A stretch of 64,000 nt of DNA from Dinoroseobacter sp039192165 (GCA_039192165.1 JBCCXD010000001.1:372001-436000), one strand, 5' to 3'; positions 51,042-58,392 are shown, counted from the stretch's first letter. Notes: a model not told the origin generated them from the sequence alone. A program made the numbers and translations.

Positions 51042-52205
51042 ATGCTGACCCTGCCAAGACCTGACGGAACGCTGTCGGCCTTCTCCGCGTCGGCCAGGCC
51101 CCTGGTTCCGCGCGCACCCAAACGGCCCTTTTCTCGTGTGGCATTCGCGGCCGCTCATGTCGTCAGCGACCCGCTGGCGGAAACCGTACCCTGGCACACG
51201 CCCCCGGCTGTTGACTGGGAAACAACGCTGAAGGTCCGCCACAGCCTTTGGGATCAGGGCCTCGGTCTGGCCGAGGCAATGGATACCGCGCAGCGCGGTA
51301 TGGGGGTCGACTGGCCAACGGCCGCTGAGCTGATCCGACGTACCATGCTGGAGGCCAAGGCCCACCCGTTGAGCCCTCGCGTGGCGTGCGGCGCCGGCAC
51401 GGACCAGTACGATTTGTCGGAGCTTATGACCGAAGACGCGGTTTTTGCCGCCTATGCCGAACAGATGGAGGTGATTGAGGCCAACAGCGGTCAGATCATT
51501 TTAATGGCAACACGGGCGTTGCCCGCGCTGGACGCTGACGCTGACACCTATTTGCGGGTCTACACCCGGCTGATTGAGGCGGCAGCAGGTCCGGTGATCC
51601 TGCATTGGCTGGGCGAGGCCTTCGATCCGGGACTGGCGGGCTATTGGGGCAGCAGCAACGTGGAAACAGCCACAGAAACCGTGCTCGGCCTGATTGCAAG
51701 CCATGCCGAGAAGGTTGATGGCATAAAGATCAGCCTTCTGGATCAAGCCCATGAAGAGGCATTTCGCGCCCGTCTGCCTGAAGGGGTGAAGCTCTATACG
51801 GGCGACGATTTCAACTATGCGCCGCTGATCGAAGGCGATGGCACGCATCAGTCGCATGCGCTTCTGGGTATCTTCGCAGCAATCGCTCCGGCTGCCGCAC
51901 AGGCGCTCGAGGCGCTGGCGGCAAACGACAGCGAGACCTATCACGCCCTGCTGACCCCAACTGTACCGCTGAGCCGCGAGATCTTTCGCGCGCCCACACA
52001 ATACTACAAGGCCGGGATCGCATTTCTGTCGTGGCTCAATGGACAGCAGTCGCATTTCGTGATGCCTGCCGGCTTCCAATCAACGCGCGGGATTGTCCAT
52101 TATGCCGAGATCTTCCGCTTGGCGGATGCCGCGCGGCTTTTGCAAGATCCGGACCGCGCCACCGGGCGGATGCGGCATTTGCTGGCGCTGAACGGGATCG
52201 ACTGA
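51042..52205 (+). CDS. DUF993 family (dihydrodipicolinate-synthase-like TIM barrel) protein
   Basis: 387 aa. The sequence resembles DUF993, a poorly studied branch of the DHDPS/aldolase TIM-barrel class: ACGAGTDQYDL, VYTRLIEAAAGPVILHWLGEAFDPGLAGYWGS and EKVDGIKISLLDQAHEEAFRARLPEGVKLYTGDDFNYAPLIEGDG, where the lysine in GIKIS could be the Schiff-base residue. Retro-aldol cleavage or dehydration of a keto-sugar-derived acid would suit the neighbours. The gene is between Dabb and LacI-2. Confidence 0.8.
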   Translation: MLTLPRPDGTLSAFSASARPLVPRAPKRPFSRVAFAAAHVVSDPLAETVPWHTPPAVDWETTLKVRHSLWDQGLGLAEAMDTAQRGMGVDWPTAAELIRRTMLEAKAHPLSPRVACGAGTDQYDLSELMTEDAVFAAYAEQMEVIEANSGQIILMATRALPALDADADTYLRVYTRLIEAAAGPVILHWLGEAFDPGLAGYWGSSNVETATETVLGLIASHAEKVDGIKISLLDQAHEEAFRARLPEGVKLYTGDDFNYAPLIEGDGTHQSHALLGIFAAIAPAAAQALEALAANDSETYHALLTPTVPLSREIFRAPTQYYKAGIAFLSWLNGQQSHFVMPAGFQSTRGIVHYAEIFRLADAARLLQDPDRATGRMRHLLALNGID

Positions 52206-52210
52206 AAACA

Positions 52211-53212
52211 ATGGACAAGCGACCGACGATCAAGGATGTGGCCGCGCGGGCCGGCGTCTCGAAGTCCACAGTCTCGCTTGTTTTGCAGAACTCGCCGCTC
52301 GCCAGGGAGGAAACCAAGGCGCTGGTGCGGCGGGCGGCGGCAGAGCTTGGCTATGTCCGCAATCGTGCGGCGGCAACACTGCGCGGCGCCGGTACGGGGC
52401 TGATCGGACTGGTCATAAACGATCTGCGCAACCCCTTTTTTACCGAGTTTGCTGCATCGGCGCAGATGGCCTTTGCAGCGCGCGGCTTTGCCACCGTCAT
52501 CGCCAATGCTGACGAGGACCCCGCCCTGCAGGAACGCGTTGTCGCTGAAATGTTGGAGCATGACATCTCAGCTTTGTTGATCTCGCCGAGCCACGGCGCA
52601 AGCGAGGCGGTTCGCGCGATAGTTCGCGCCGGCATTCCCGCCCTGCAGGTCCTGCGCCGCGAAAGCGGGAGCGGACCAAGCCTGCCGTTTTTCAGCTATG
52701 ACTACGCAAAGGGCTCGATCCTCGCCATGGGGCACTTGCGGGACCATCACCTTCGGAAAATAGCCTTTGTTGGTGGGATTGAGGGACGCGGAATTACCGC
52801 TGAACGCCAAGGCGGTTATCTGGAGGGGATGCGGTCCATGGGGGTGAAACCGCTCGTTCTGCCGGGCCGACCGACCCGCGCCTTCGGACGCGTCGCAGCT
52901 GCACGGCTGTTGCAAGACCACCCCGATATCGAGGGCGCAATCTGCTTCAATGATCTTACAGCACTCGGGCTGATGACCGGGCTTCTGGAAGCCGGAAAGC
53001 TGCCAGGTCGGGATATCGCTGTGGTCGGGTTTGACGATATCGAGGAAGCGAAGCTGGCGCACCCGCCGCTGACCTCGATACGATGTGACATCGATGCTTT
53101 CGGTGCGCGCGCGGCAGAAATTCTGCTGGACTGGTTGGAAAGCGGGGTGCCCCCCGGCCCGTTGTCACGCGTTCCGGTCACCCTGCAGCCCCGCGCCTCG
53201 AGCGCCCTCTGA
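52211..53212 (+). CDS. LacI family transcriptional regulator 2
   Basis: 333 aa from the ATG at 52211, 5 bp after the DUF993 stop. Helix-turn-helix at the very N terminus: RPTIKDVAARAGVSKSTVSLVLQNSPLAREETKALVRRAAAELGYVRN; sensor domain follows (GTGLIGLVINDLRNPFFTEFAASAQMAFAARG). Being the last gene of the operon it may respond to the pathway substrate. It is a candidate for the protein that binds the TTGGAACGATCCAA pair at 36384-36432, since LacI-1 sits beside a different operator type; that pairing is inference. Confidence 0.92.
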   Translation: MDKRPTIKDVAARAGVSKSTVSLVLQNSPLAREETKALVRRAAAELGYVRNRAAATLRGAGTGLIGLVINDLRNPFFTEFAASAQMAFAARGFATVIANADEDPALQERVVAEMLEHDISALLISPSHGASEAVRAIVRAGIPALQVLRRESGSGPSLPFFSYDYAKGSILAMGHLRDHHLRKIAFVGGIEGRGITAERQGGYLEGMRSMGVKPLVLPGRPTRAFGRVAAARLLQDHPDIEGAICFNDLTALGLMTGLLEAGKLPGRDIAVVGFDDIEEAKLAHPPLTSIRCDIDAFGARAAEILLDWLESGVPPGPLSRVPVTLQPRASSAL

Positions 53213-53278
53213 CAGCAAAGACTGGCGCATCTCGGGGGTTTTGCGTATCCAATGGATGCAGGACGAGCTGTGGGAACA

Positions 53279-53695
53279 ATGCGCGAAACCATTCTGGAAC
53301 GCTGCGAGGCCAAGGGCCTGCGCATGACCGGCCCACGCCGGGTTATCGCCGAGGTGCTGGACACAGCGCGCGACCACCCTGATGTGGAAGAGTTGTTTGC
53401 GCGCTCCGGGAAGGTCGACCCGAAAATCTCGCTGGCCACCGTCTACCGGACCGTGAAGCTGTTCGAGGAAGCCGGGATCCTGGAGAAAGTGGACTTTGGC
53501 GACGGTCGCGCGCGCTATGAGGATGCAGAACGCGACCACCACGACCATCTGATCGACCTCACAACCGGCGACGTTATTGAGTTTGTTTCGCCGGAGATCG
53601 AAGCGCTGCAGGAAAAGATCGCACAAAAGCTTGGTTACAGACTTACAGGGCACAAGCTCGAGCTCTACGGCGTACCGAAGAAACCAACGGACTAG
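53279..53695 (+). CDS. fur: Fur-family metal-dependent regulator (Fur/Mur)
   Basis: 138 aa from the ATG at 53279, matching the family start (RETILERCEAKGLRMTGPRRVIAEVL). Winged-helix DNA-binding part VDPKISLATVYRTVKLFEEAGILEKVDFGDGRARYE, metal-binding HHDH (about residue 90), short C-terminal domain. It lacks the two CxxC pairs of zinc-containing Fur, as do Mur/Fur proteins of this order, which sense manganese or iron. Separated from the LacI-2 gene by 66 bp. It is probably a general metal regulator, unrelated to the sugar locus. Confidence 0.88.
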   Translation: MRETILERCEAKGLRMTGPRRVIAEVLDTARDHPDVEELFARSGKVDPKISLATVYRTVKLFEEAGILEKVDFGDGRARYEDAERDHHDHLIDLTTGDVIEFVSPEIEALQEKIAQKLGYRLTGHKLELYGVPKKPTD

Positions 53696-53780
53696 CCGCT
53701 CTGTTTCAAGAAAACCGGCAAAGACGCAACAAAGTTGCGCATTTTTCGTATTTCAGGTCATGTTTTCATGATTTTGCCTG

Positions 53781-53809
53781 TTGACGTGCCCTTTCTGGGC
53801 ACCTACCTT
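53781..53809 (+). promoter_or_regulatory. ilvB: Promoter of the ilvB leader transcript with an internal palindrome
   Basis: TTGACG (53781-53786) and TACCTT (53804-53809) are 17 bp apart. The spacer is almost wholly the perfect inverted repeat GTGCCC-TTTCT-GGGCAC (53786-53802), positioned where a repressor would block transcription. The leader peptide begins 27 bp further on. Confidence 0.6.
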
Positions 53810-53835
53810 CTCGCGCACGAACCTTAAAGGACCGG

Positions 53836-53886
53836 ATGATGATTTCGATTGTCGTACTTGTAGGAAAGAGGCGCATGGGCCGGTAA
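53836..53886 (+). CDS. ilv leader peptide (attenuator peptide)
   Basis: A 16-residue open frame, MMISIVVLVGKRRMGR, with AAAGGA just upstream. Five of its first eight coded residues after the methionines are Ile, Val, Val, Leu, Val (codons ATT GTC GTA CTT GTA). This composition and its position before a terminator and ilvB are hallmarks of transcription attenuation sensing charged Ile/Val/Leu tRNAs. The second ATG (53839) could be the true start. Confidence 0.85.
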   Translation: MMISIVVLVGKRRMGR

Positions 53887-53911
53887 CGGACACCAGACCG
53901 ATCCCCCTGCG

Positions 53912-53938
53912 CCCCCGACCAACACCGGGGGTTTTTTT
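53912..53938 (+). terminator. ilvB: Attenuator terminator upstream of ilvB
   Basis: CCCCCG (53912-53917) pairs with CGGGGG (53926-53931) over an 8-nt loop, followed by seven T (53932-53938). It lies 25 bp after the leader-peptide stop and 55 bp before ilvB. Ribosome stalling at the Ile/Val/Leu codons should favour an alternative fold; I did not resolve the antiterminator arm. Confidence 0.85.
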
Positions 53939-53992
53939 ATGCCTGAAAGGGCGAAGACGTGAAGAGCGACGAGAAGCAAAGGAACTAAGTCG

Positions 53993-55750
53993 ATGAGCAC
54001 GCAGATGACCGGCGCACAGATGGTAATCCAAGCCCTGAAAGATCAGGGCGTGGATGTCGTATTCGGCTATCCGGGTGGGGCTGTGCTACCGATTTATGAC
54101 GAGCTTTTTCAGCAGAATGAAATTCGGCACGTCCTTGTTCGCCATGAACAGGCTGCGACACATGCCGCAGAGGGTTACGCCCGTTCGACCGGAAAACCCG
54201 GTGTCGTTCTGGTGACTTCGGGCCCCGGCGCAACGAATGCCGTGACCGGGATAACCGACGCGCTGATGGATTCGATCCCGATGGTTGTCCTGTCTGGCCA
54301 GGTGCCCACCTTCATGATCGGCAATGACGCTTTTCAGGAAGCCGACACTGTGGGCATCACCCGTCCATGCACCAAGCACAACTGGCTGGTGAAGGAAACA
54401 GACACGCTCTCTGGCACGATCCACCAGGCCTTCCACGTAGCGACTTCGGGCCGTCCCGGTCCGGTGCTTGTGGATATACCCAAGGATGTGCAGTTCGCGT
54501 CGGGAACCTACACGCCTCCTGCGAAAGCAAAGACAAACCATTACCAGCCCCGCGTCAAAGGCGACATCGATGCGATCACCGCAATGGTAGAGCTGATGGA
54601 AACCGCAGAGCGGCCGATCTTCTATACCGGGGGCGGTGTGATCAATTCCGGCGCGGCGGCCACGCAGTTGCTGCGCGAGTTCGTGGCAGCGACCGGTTTC
54701 CCGATCACGTCCACCCTGATGGGACTGGGCTGCTACCCGGCCTCGGGCGAGAACTGGCTCGGTATGCTGGGTATGCATGGTCTCTACGAAGCCAATCTGG
54801 CCATGCACGGGTGCGATGTCATGATCAATATCGGGGCACGTTTCGACGACCGCATCACTGGTCGCGTCGCCGATTTCAGCCCCAATTCCAAGAAGATCCA
54901 TATCGATATTGATCCAAGCTCCATCAACAAGTCGATCCATGTCGATGTCCCGATCATCGGTGATGTGGCGCACGTTTTAGAAGATGCGCTGCGGATCTGG
55001 AAAGCGCGTGGACGGAAGGTCAATAAGGCCGGGCTTGCCAAGTGGTGGGCTCAGATCGAAGAGTGGCGCGCCGTGCGCTGCCTGTCGTTCAAAAACTCTG
55101 ACACGACGATCAAACCTCAATACGCCCTGCAGCGGCTTGAGGCGCTGACAAAGGATCACCCCAAACGCTACATCGCAACCGAGGTGGGCCAGCATCAGAT
55201 GTGGGCTGCACAGTATCTGGGCTTTGACGAACCGAACCGCTGGATGACCTCCGGCGGCTTGGGGACGATGGGCTATGGCTTTCCTGCTTCGATCGGGGTG
55301 CAGATCGCACATCCGGACGCGCTGGTGATCAATGTGGCTGGCGAAGCATCCTGGCTGATGAACATGCAGGAGATGGGGACGGCGATTCAGTATCGGCTGC
55401 CTGTAAAGCAGTTCATCCTGAACAACGAACGTCTTGGAATGGTGCGCCAGTGGCAGGAGTTGCTGCATGGAGAACGGTATTCACACAGCTGGTCGGACGC
55501 CCTGCCCGATTTCGTGAAACTTGCAGAGGCGTTCGGCGCCAAGGGTATCTTGTGCGACGACCCGAAAAACCTCGATGACGCCATTATGGAGATGCTGGAC
55601 CATGACGGTCCCGTGCTCTTTGACTGTCTCGTCGAGAAGCACGAAAACTGTTTCCCGATGATACCCTCAGGCGCGCCGCATAACGAGATGCTGCTGGGCG
55701 AAGCCGAAACGCAGGGCGTGATCGGGACCAAGGGTGCAGTTCTGGTATAA
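53993..55750 (+). CDS. ilvB: Acetolactate synthase large (catalytic) subunit
   Basis: 585 aa. This ThDP/FAD enzyme condenses two pyruvates, or pyruvate with 2-oxobutyrate, at the start of valine, leucine and isoleucine synthesis. N-terminal ThDP glutamate in FGYPGGAVLPIYDEL and RHEQAATHAAEGYARSTGKPG; FAD domain in the middle (MLGMHGLYEANLAMHGCDVMINIGARFDDRITG); ThDP-binding C-terminal domain (GYGFPASIGVQIAHPDALVINVAGEASWLMNMQEM). The last motif has A-S where GDGS is usual, a deviation worth checking. Controlled by the leader attenuator; the ilvN gene is not adjacent. Confidence 0.94.
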   Translation: MSTQMTGAQMVIQALKDQGVDVVFGYPGGAVLPIYDELFQQNEIRHVLVRHEQAATHAAEGYARSTGKPGVVLVTSGPGATNAVTGITDALMDSIPMVVLSGQVPTFMIGNDAFQEADTVGITRPCTKHNWLVKETDTLSGTIHQAFHVATSGRPGPVLVDIPKDVQFASGTYTPPAKAKTNHYQPRVKGDIDAITAMVELMETAERPIFYTGGGVINSGAAATQLLREFVAATGFPITSTLMGLGCYPASGENWLGMLGMHGLYEANLAMHGCDVMINIGARFDDRITGRVADFSPNSKKIHIDIDPSSINKSIHVDVPIIGDVAHVLEDALRIWKARGRKVNKAGLAKWWAQIEEWRAVRCLSFKNSDTTIKPQYALQRLEALTKDHPKRYIATEVGQHQMWAAQYLGFDEPNRWMTSGGLGTMGYGFPASIGVQIAHPDALVINVAGEASWLMNMQEMGTAIQYRLPVKQFILNNERLGMVRQWQELLHGERYSHSWSDALPDFVKLAEAFGAKGILCDDPKNLDDAIMEMLDHDGPVLFDCLVEKHENCFPMIPSGAPHNEMLLGEAETQGVIGTKGAVLV

Positions 55751-55759
55751 AACCGCGGC

Positions 55760-55778
55760 AGGGCGCGGCCTGCGCCCT
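55760..55778 (+). other. Hairpin after ilvB
   Basis: AGGGCGC (55760-55766) pairs with GCGCCCT (55772-55778), loop GGCCT, starting 9 bp after the ilvB stop. There is no T-run, so it is a weak terminator or a transcript-end stabiliser ahead of the antisense DUF3592 gene. Confidence 0.45.
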
Positions 55779-55864
55779 CCTTCCGCCGCCGGGCTGTTGC
55801 GCACCCCGATTGAACAGAAAGCTTCACAATGACCCAGTTGGTGACAACACGCCCGTCATGGCTC

Positions 55865-56380
55865 TCAGCGAAAGCTGATAACCGGGTACAGACGGGGGCG
55901 TTGGGCTGGTCCGGCGCGGAAAAAAAGGAAAGTTCCCAACACAACTGTCGCGACCCCCATGAGCGCCAGCGGCACCAGCATCCCGCGGCCCGCGTATCCA
56001 GACAGAATAGACGCTGTATGGATCTCCGGCCGGTCGGGCAGATACCGCACGTCGATGGTACCGCCGATGGTCAGGCGGTCCCAGACGTGACGCCCGACAC
56101 GGCGTTTGTCGTCAACCGTTGTCCCGTCAAAGGTCCGGTAGCTGTAAAACACATCGCGGTTCGCGCCGCCTGGCGTCGGGCGCGGATCGAAGATAATCGG
56201 CCCAAAACGCGTGACTTCGGCCTTGGCGTCGATTCCGCGGGCCTCGAGGGCCAGCAGAATGGGTCGGTTTATTACCTCAATCCAGATCATCGATCCAATA
56301 ATCAAAGCTGTCGCCACCCACAGGATGAAGGCCTGATAAGGGATGTTGAAAACACGAATATTGTCGGCACACCGTGTCAT
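55865..56380 (-). CDS. DUF3592-like membrane protein, antisense between ilvB and ilvN
   Basis: 171 aa from the ATG at 56380; a TTG 11 codons upstream is possible. Two membrane helices, at about 16-38 (QAFILWVATALIIGSMIWIEVI) and 135-157 (GMLVPLALMGVATVVLGTFLFF), flank a beta-rich domain (FYSYRTFDGTTVDDKRRVGRHVWDRLTIGGTIDVRYLPDRPEIH) that matches the DUF3592 pattern. Function unknown. It is on the strand opposite to ilvB and ilvN and splits them, which is unusual because these subunit genes normally adjoin. Confidence 0.72.
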   Translation of the reverse strand: MTRCADNIRVFNIPYQAFILWVATALIIGSMIWIEVINRPILLALEARGIDAKAEVTRFGPIIFDPRPTPGGANRDVFYSYRTFDGTTVDDKRRVGRHVWDRLTIGGTIDVRYLPDRPEIHTASILSGYAGRGMLVPLALMGVATVVLGTFLFFRAGPAQRPRLYPVISFR

Positions 56381-56447
56381 GGCGCAGCCGATAACCGGAC
56401 AGTATGGCGTCAATAAGGCCCGCCATCAGGAATAGAAAGCAGAACCC

Positions 56448-57017
56448 ATGTCCCCGTTAAAAATTGAAAAAGGCTCCTCGAAACACTCCGCATACGACCT
56501 GCGATCGACCTATGGCGATCACCAGGAAACCCACACGCTGGCGGTTGTGGTCGACAACGAAGCTGGTGTTCTGGCGCGCGTGATCGGCCTGTTTTCCGGA
56601 CGCGGCTACAATATCGAGAGCCTTACGGTGGCCGAAGTCGACCATGAGGGGCATCGGTCACGCATTACGATCGTGACCACGGGCACACCTCAGGTGATCG
56701 AGCAGATCAAGGCGCAGCTGGGACGTATGGTGCCGGTCCATGAAGTGCATGACCTAACAGTTGAAGGCGCAAGCGTTGAACGGGAGCTGGCGCTTTTTAA
56801 AGTGGCAGGCTCCGGCGACCGCCGGATCGAAGCGCTGCGTCTTGCGGAGATATTCCGCGCCAATGTGGTCGACAGCACGTTGTCGAGCTTTGTGTTTGAA
56901 ATTACCGGCACGCCACAAAAGATTGACGCGTTCGGCGATTTGATGCGTCCGCTTGGGCTGGCCGAGATGGCCCGCACGGGCGTGGCTGCGCTGTCGCGCG
57001 GACCCGGAAGCGCGTGA
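56448..57017 (+). CDS. ilvN: Acetolactate synthase small (regulatory) subunit
   Basis: 189 aa, expected about 165-190. It gives valine feedback control and full activity to IlvB. The ACT domain is N-terminal (HTLAVVVDNEAGVLARVIGLFSGRGYNIESLTVAEVDHEGHRSRITIVTTGTPQVIEQI), then the C-terminal AHAS-S domain (LALFKVAGSGDRRIEALRLAEIFRANVVD, FEITGTPQKIDAFGDLMRPLGLAEMARTGVAALSRG). The last 254 bp, with a few bases beyond, recur as a direct repeat at 58053-58306 downstream of the next gene. Confidence 0.95.
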   Translation: MSPLKIEKGSSKHSAYDLRSTYGDHQETHTLAVVVDNEAGVLARVIGLFSGRGYNIESLTVAEVDHEGHRSRITIVTTGTPQVIEQIKAQLGRMVPVHEVHDLTVEGASVERELALFKVAGSGDRRIEALRLAEIFRANVVDSTLSSFVFEITGTPQKIDAFGDLMRPLGLAEMARTGVAALSRGPGSA

Positions 57018-57026
57018 CAAAGCGGC
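56773..57026 (+). repeat. Direct repeat copy A: 3' end of ilvN
   Basis: 254 bp running from inside ilvN to nine bases after its stop. It is about 98% identical to copy B at 58053-58306, five differences in all, four of them synonymous in the ilvN frame and one changing Ala to Ser (GLAEMA to GLSEMA). It forms the functional end of ilvN. Confidence 0.92.
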
Positions 57027-57049
57027 GGAATTTTTCTAGGGGGGCGAGC

Positions 57050-58045
57050 ATGATCAAAAATACACAGCCGGACGGATCTGTTCGGCCTAAAGGCTCAGCT
57101 GGATCTCAAAGACCCGTCTTCATAGTGCTGTCGCGCCATTCATTCGATTACGCTGCGCTTTGTTTTCAATCTTTAGTCGCGAATTCACTAGATCCTCTTT
57201 CCATAACGCTCCTTGTCGATGATGAGGAGGATAAAACTATCTTCGCAACGCTGATGGAGGAGACAGATCTTGGGTTCAATTCCGCTAGGATCTTGACCAA
57301 GAAGGAGTTAGATGGGGCAGCAGAGCTAAGACTCTCAGAATACCCAAGCATTCTAGGGCTCAGGGAAGGCCACCCTTGCTGGCGCAAGATCACTGATCCG
57401 CTCTTGCTAAGCGCGGACGGTGAGGAAGTTATCGTACTCGATCCAGACCTTTACTTCCCGAATAAATTCCACTTTGAAGTTGCCCCAGAGCGCGGCGTCT
57501 TCCTAATGCACCAGAAGCCGAATTGCTTGTTTCCGCCTCGTGCCGTCCGGCGCGCTTTCGAAAAAGGGTATCAGTTGGCGAGACACGTAGACATCGGCGT
57601 GGCACAATACTGCGTGGGCGGTTTCGACATTAAGTGGTTGGATACCTTTTTGAAAGAAATGGCCCCTGCCGATTTCAATAGATTTATGCACATCGAAGCG
57701 ATTGTATGGTCCGCAATTGCGATTAAATTTGGCGGCTTGTATTTGGACCGATCAGTTTGGCGGTGCTGGCAGAAAGGATACTTCAAAAGGCTTGCACTAG
57801 TATTTGGTGTCCACGGCGTGCACCTGTTGCGGTTGGAACAGTTGTCGACCGTAAAGTGTATTCATATCAGTGGGCAGTCAAAATGGTGGGCTCTGGAAGC
57901 CAAGAAACGGGGGGTTCTCATTGCTACTAATAACACAATAGCCTTTCCTACGCAGGGTAAAGAGTATGTTGAGTTGAGCAAAGCGCGGTATGAATATGAG
58001 CAGTTTTACAAGGCGCTAGTTCCGGCGCGTCTAAAAGCAACCTGA
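57050..58045 (+). CDS. Putative glycosyltransferase in the ilvN insertion
   Basis: 331 aa from the ATG at 57050, preceded by AGGGGGGC; a GTG at 57014 overlapping the ilvN stop (GTGA) is also possible. The protein resembles GT-A glycosyltransferases: PVFIVLSRHSFDYAALCFQSLVANSLDPLSITLLVDDEED at the start, and EEVIVLDPDLYFPNKF near 130 with a DxD-like DPD for metal/nucleotide sugar. The rest has QYCVGGFDIKWL and SGQSKWWALE. No membrane helix or signal. Its GC content is visibly lower than the genes around it (many AT-rich codons), a sign of transfer. Acceptor and sugar unknown. Confidence 0.75.
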   Translation: MIKNTQPDGSVRPKGSAGSQRPVFIVLSRHSFDYAALCFQSLVANSLDPLSITLLVDDEEDKTIFATLMEETDLGFNSARILTKKELDGAAELRLSEYPSILGLREGHPCWRKITDPLLLSADGEEVIVLDPDLYFPNKFHFEVAPERGVFLMHQKPNCLFPPRAVRRAFEKGYQLARHVDIGVAQYCVGGFDIKWLDTFLKEMAPADFNRFMHIEAIVWSAIAIKFGGLYLDRSVWRCWQKGYFKRLALVFGVHGVHLLRLEQLSTVKCIHISGQSKWWALEAKKRGVLIATNNTIAFPTQGKEYVELSKARYEYEQFYKALVPARLKAT

Positions 58046-58052
58046 CGGACAG

Positions 58053-58306
58053 GCGTTGAACGGGAGCTGGCGCTTTTTAAAGTGGCAGGCTCCGGTGACC
58101 GCCGGATCGAAGCGCTGCGTCTTGCGGAAATTTTCCGCGCCAATGTGGTCGACAGCACGTTGTCGAGCTTTGTGTTTGAAATTACCGGCACGCCGCAAAA
58201 GATTGACGCGTTCGGCGATTTGATGCGTCCGCTTGGGCTGTCCGAGATGGCCCGCACGGGCGTGGCTGCGCTGTCGCGCGGACCCGGAAGCGCGTGACAA
58301 AGCGGC
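58053..58306 (+). pseudogene. Direct repeat copy B: orphan 3' fragment of ilvN
   Basis: 254 bp encoding the last part of IlvN (VAGSGDRRIEALRLAEIF onward to the stop near 58297) but without an ACT domain or a start. Five differences from copy A, mostly synonymous, indicate that both sequences evolved in working genes before being joined, not by decay here. A GTG could begin a 71-residue peptide, but no ribosome site supports this. It sits directly before the Rieske gene. Confidence 0.88.
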
Positions 58307-58392
58307 CAATTGCGGCCAAACATGTCGGTTCGGGACGGCTCGCCAGGCTCCCCGCAGTTTAGTCTTCGGTGTGATCTGACCGGAGTCGTGAC

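Larger units (their letters stand above)
57027..58306. mobile_element. Candidate 1,280-bp inserted unit: glycosyltransferase gene plus second ilvN 3' end
   Basis: The distance between the two repeat copies is 1,280 bp. One unit comprises the low-GC glycosyltransferase gene and one repeat copy. The layout equals a single-crossover (Campbell-type) integration of a circle carrying the ilvN tail, or transfer from a relative in which this gene follows ilvN. There is no integrase, transposase or terminal inverted repeat inside. A mobile nature is inference; the repeat structure itself is directly visible. Confidence 0.5.

Noticed and set aside
57014..57049. GTG start for the glycosyltransferase overlapping the ilvN stop
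   Set aside because: Possible, but the ATG at 57050 has a far better ribosome site (AGGGGGGC) and the extra residues are basic and low-complexity.
56773..58306. The duplicated ilvN tail as a simple in-place tandem duplication
   Set aside because: A recent local duplication would not show mostly synonymous differences and would not bring in a low-GC gene; kept as an alternative only because assembly error cannot be excluded here.
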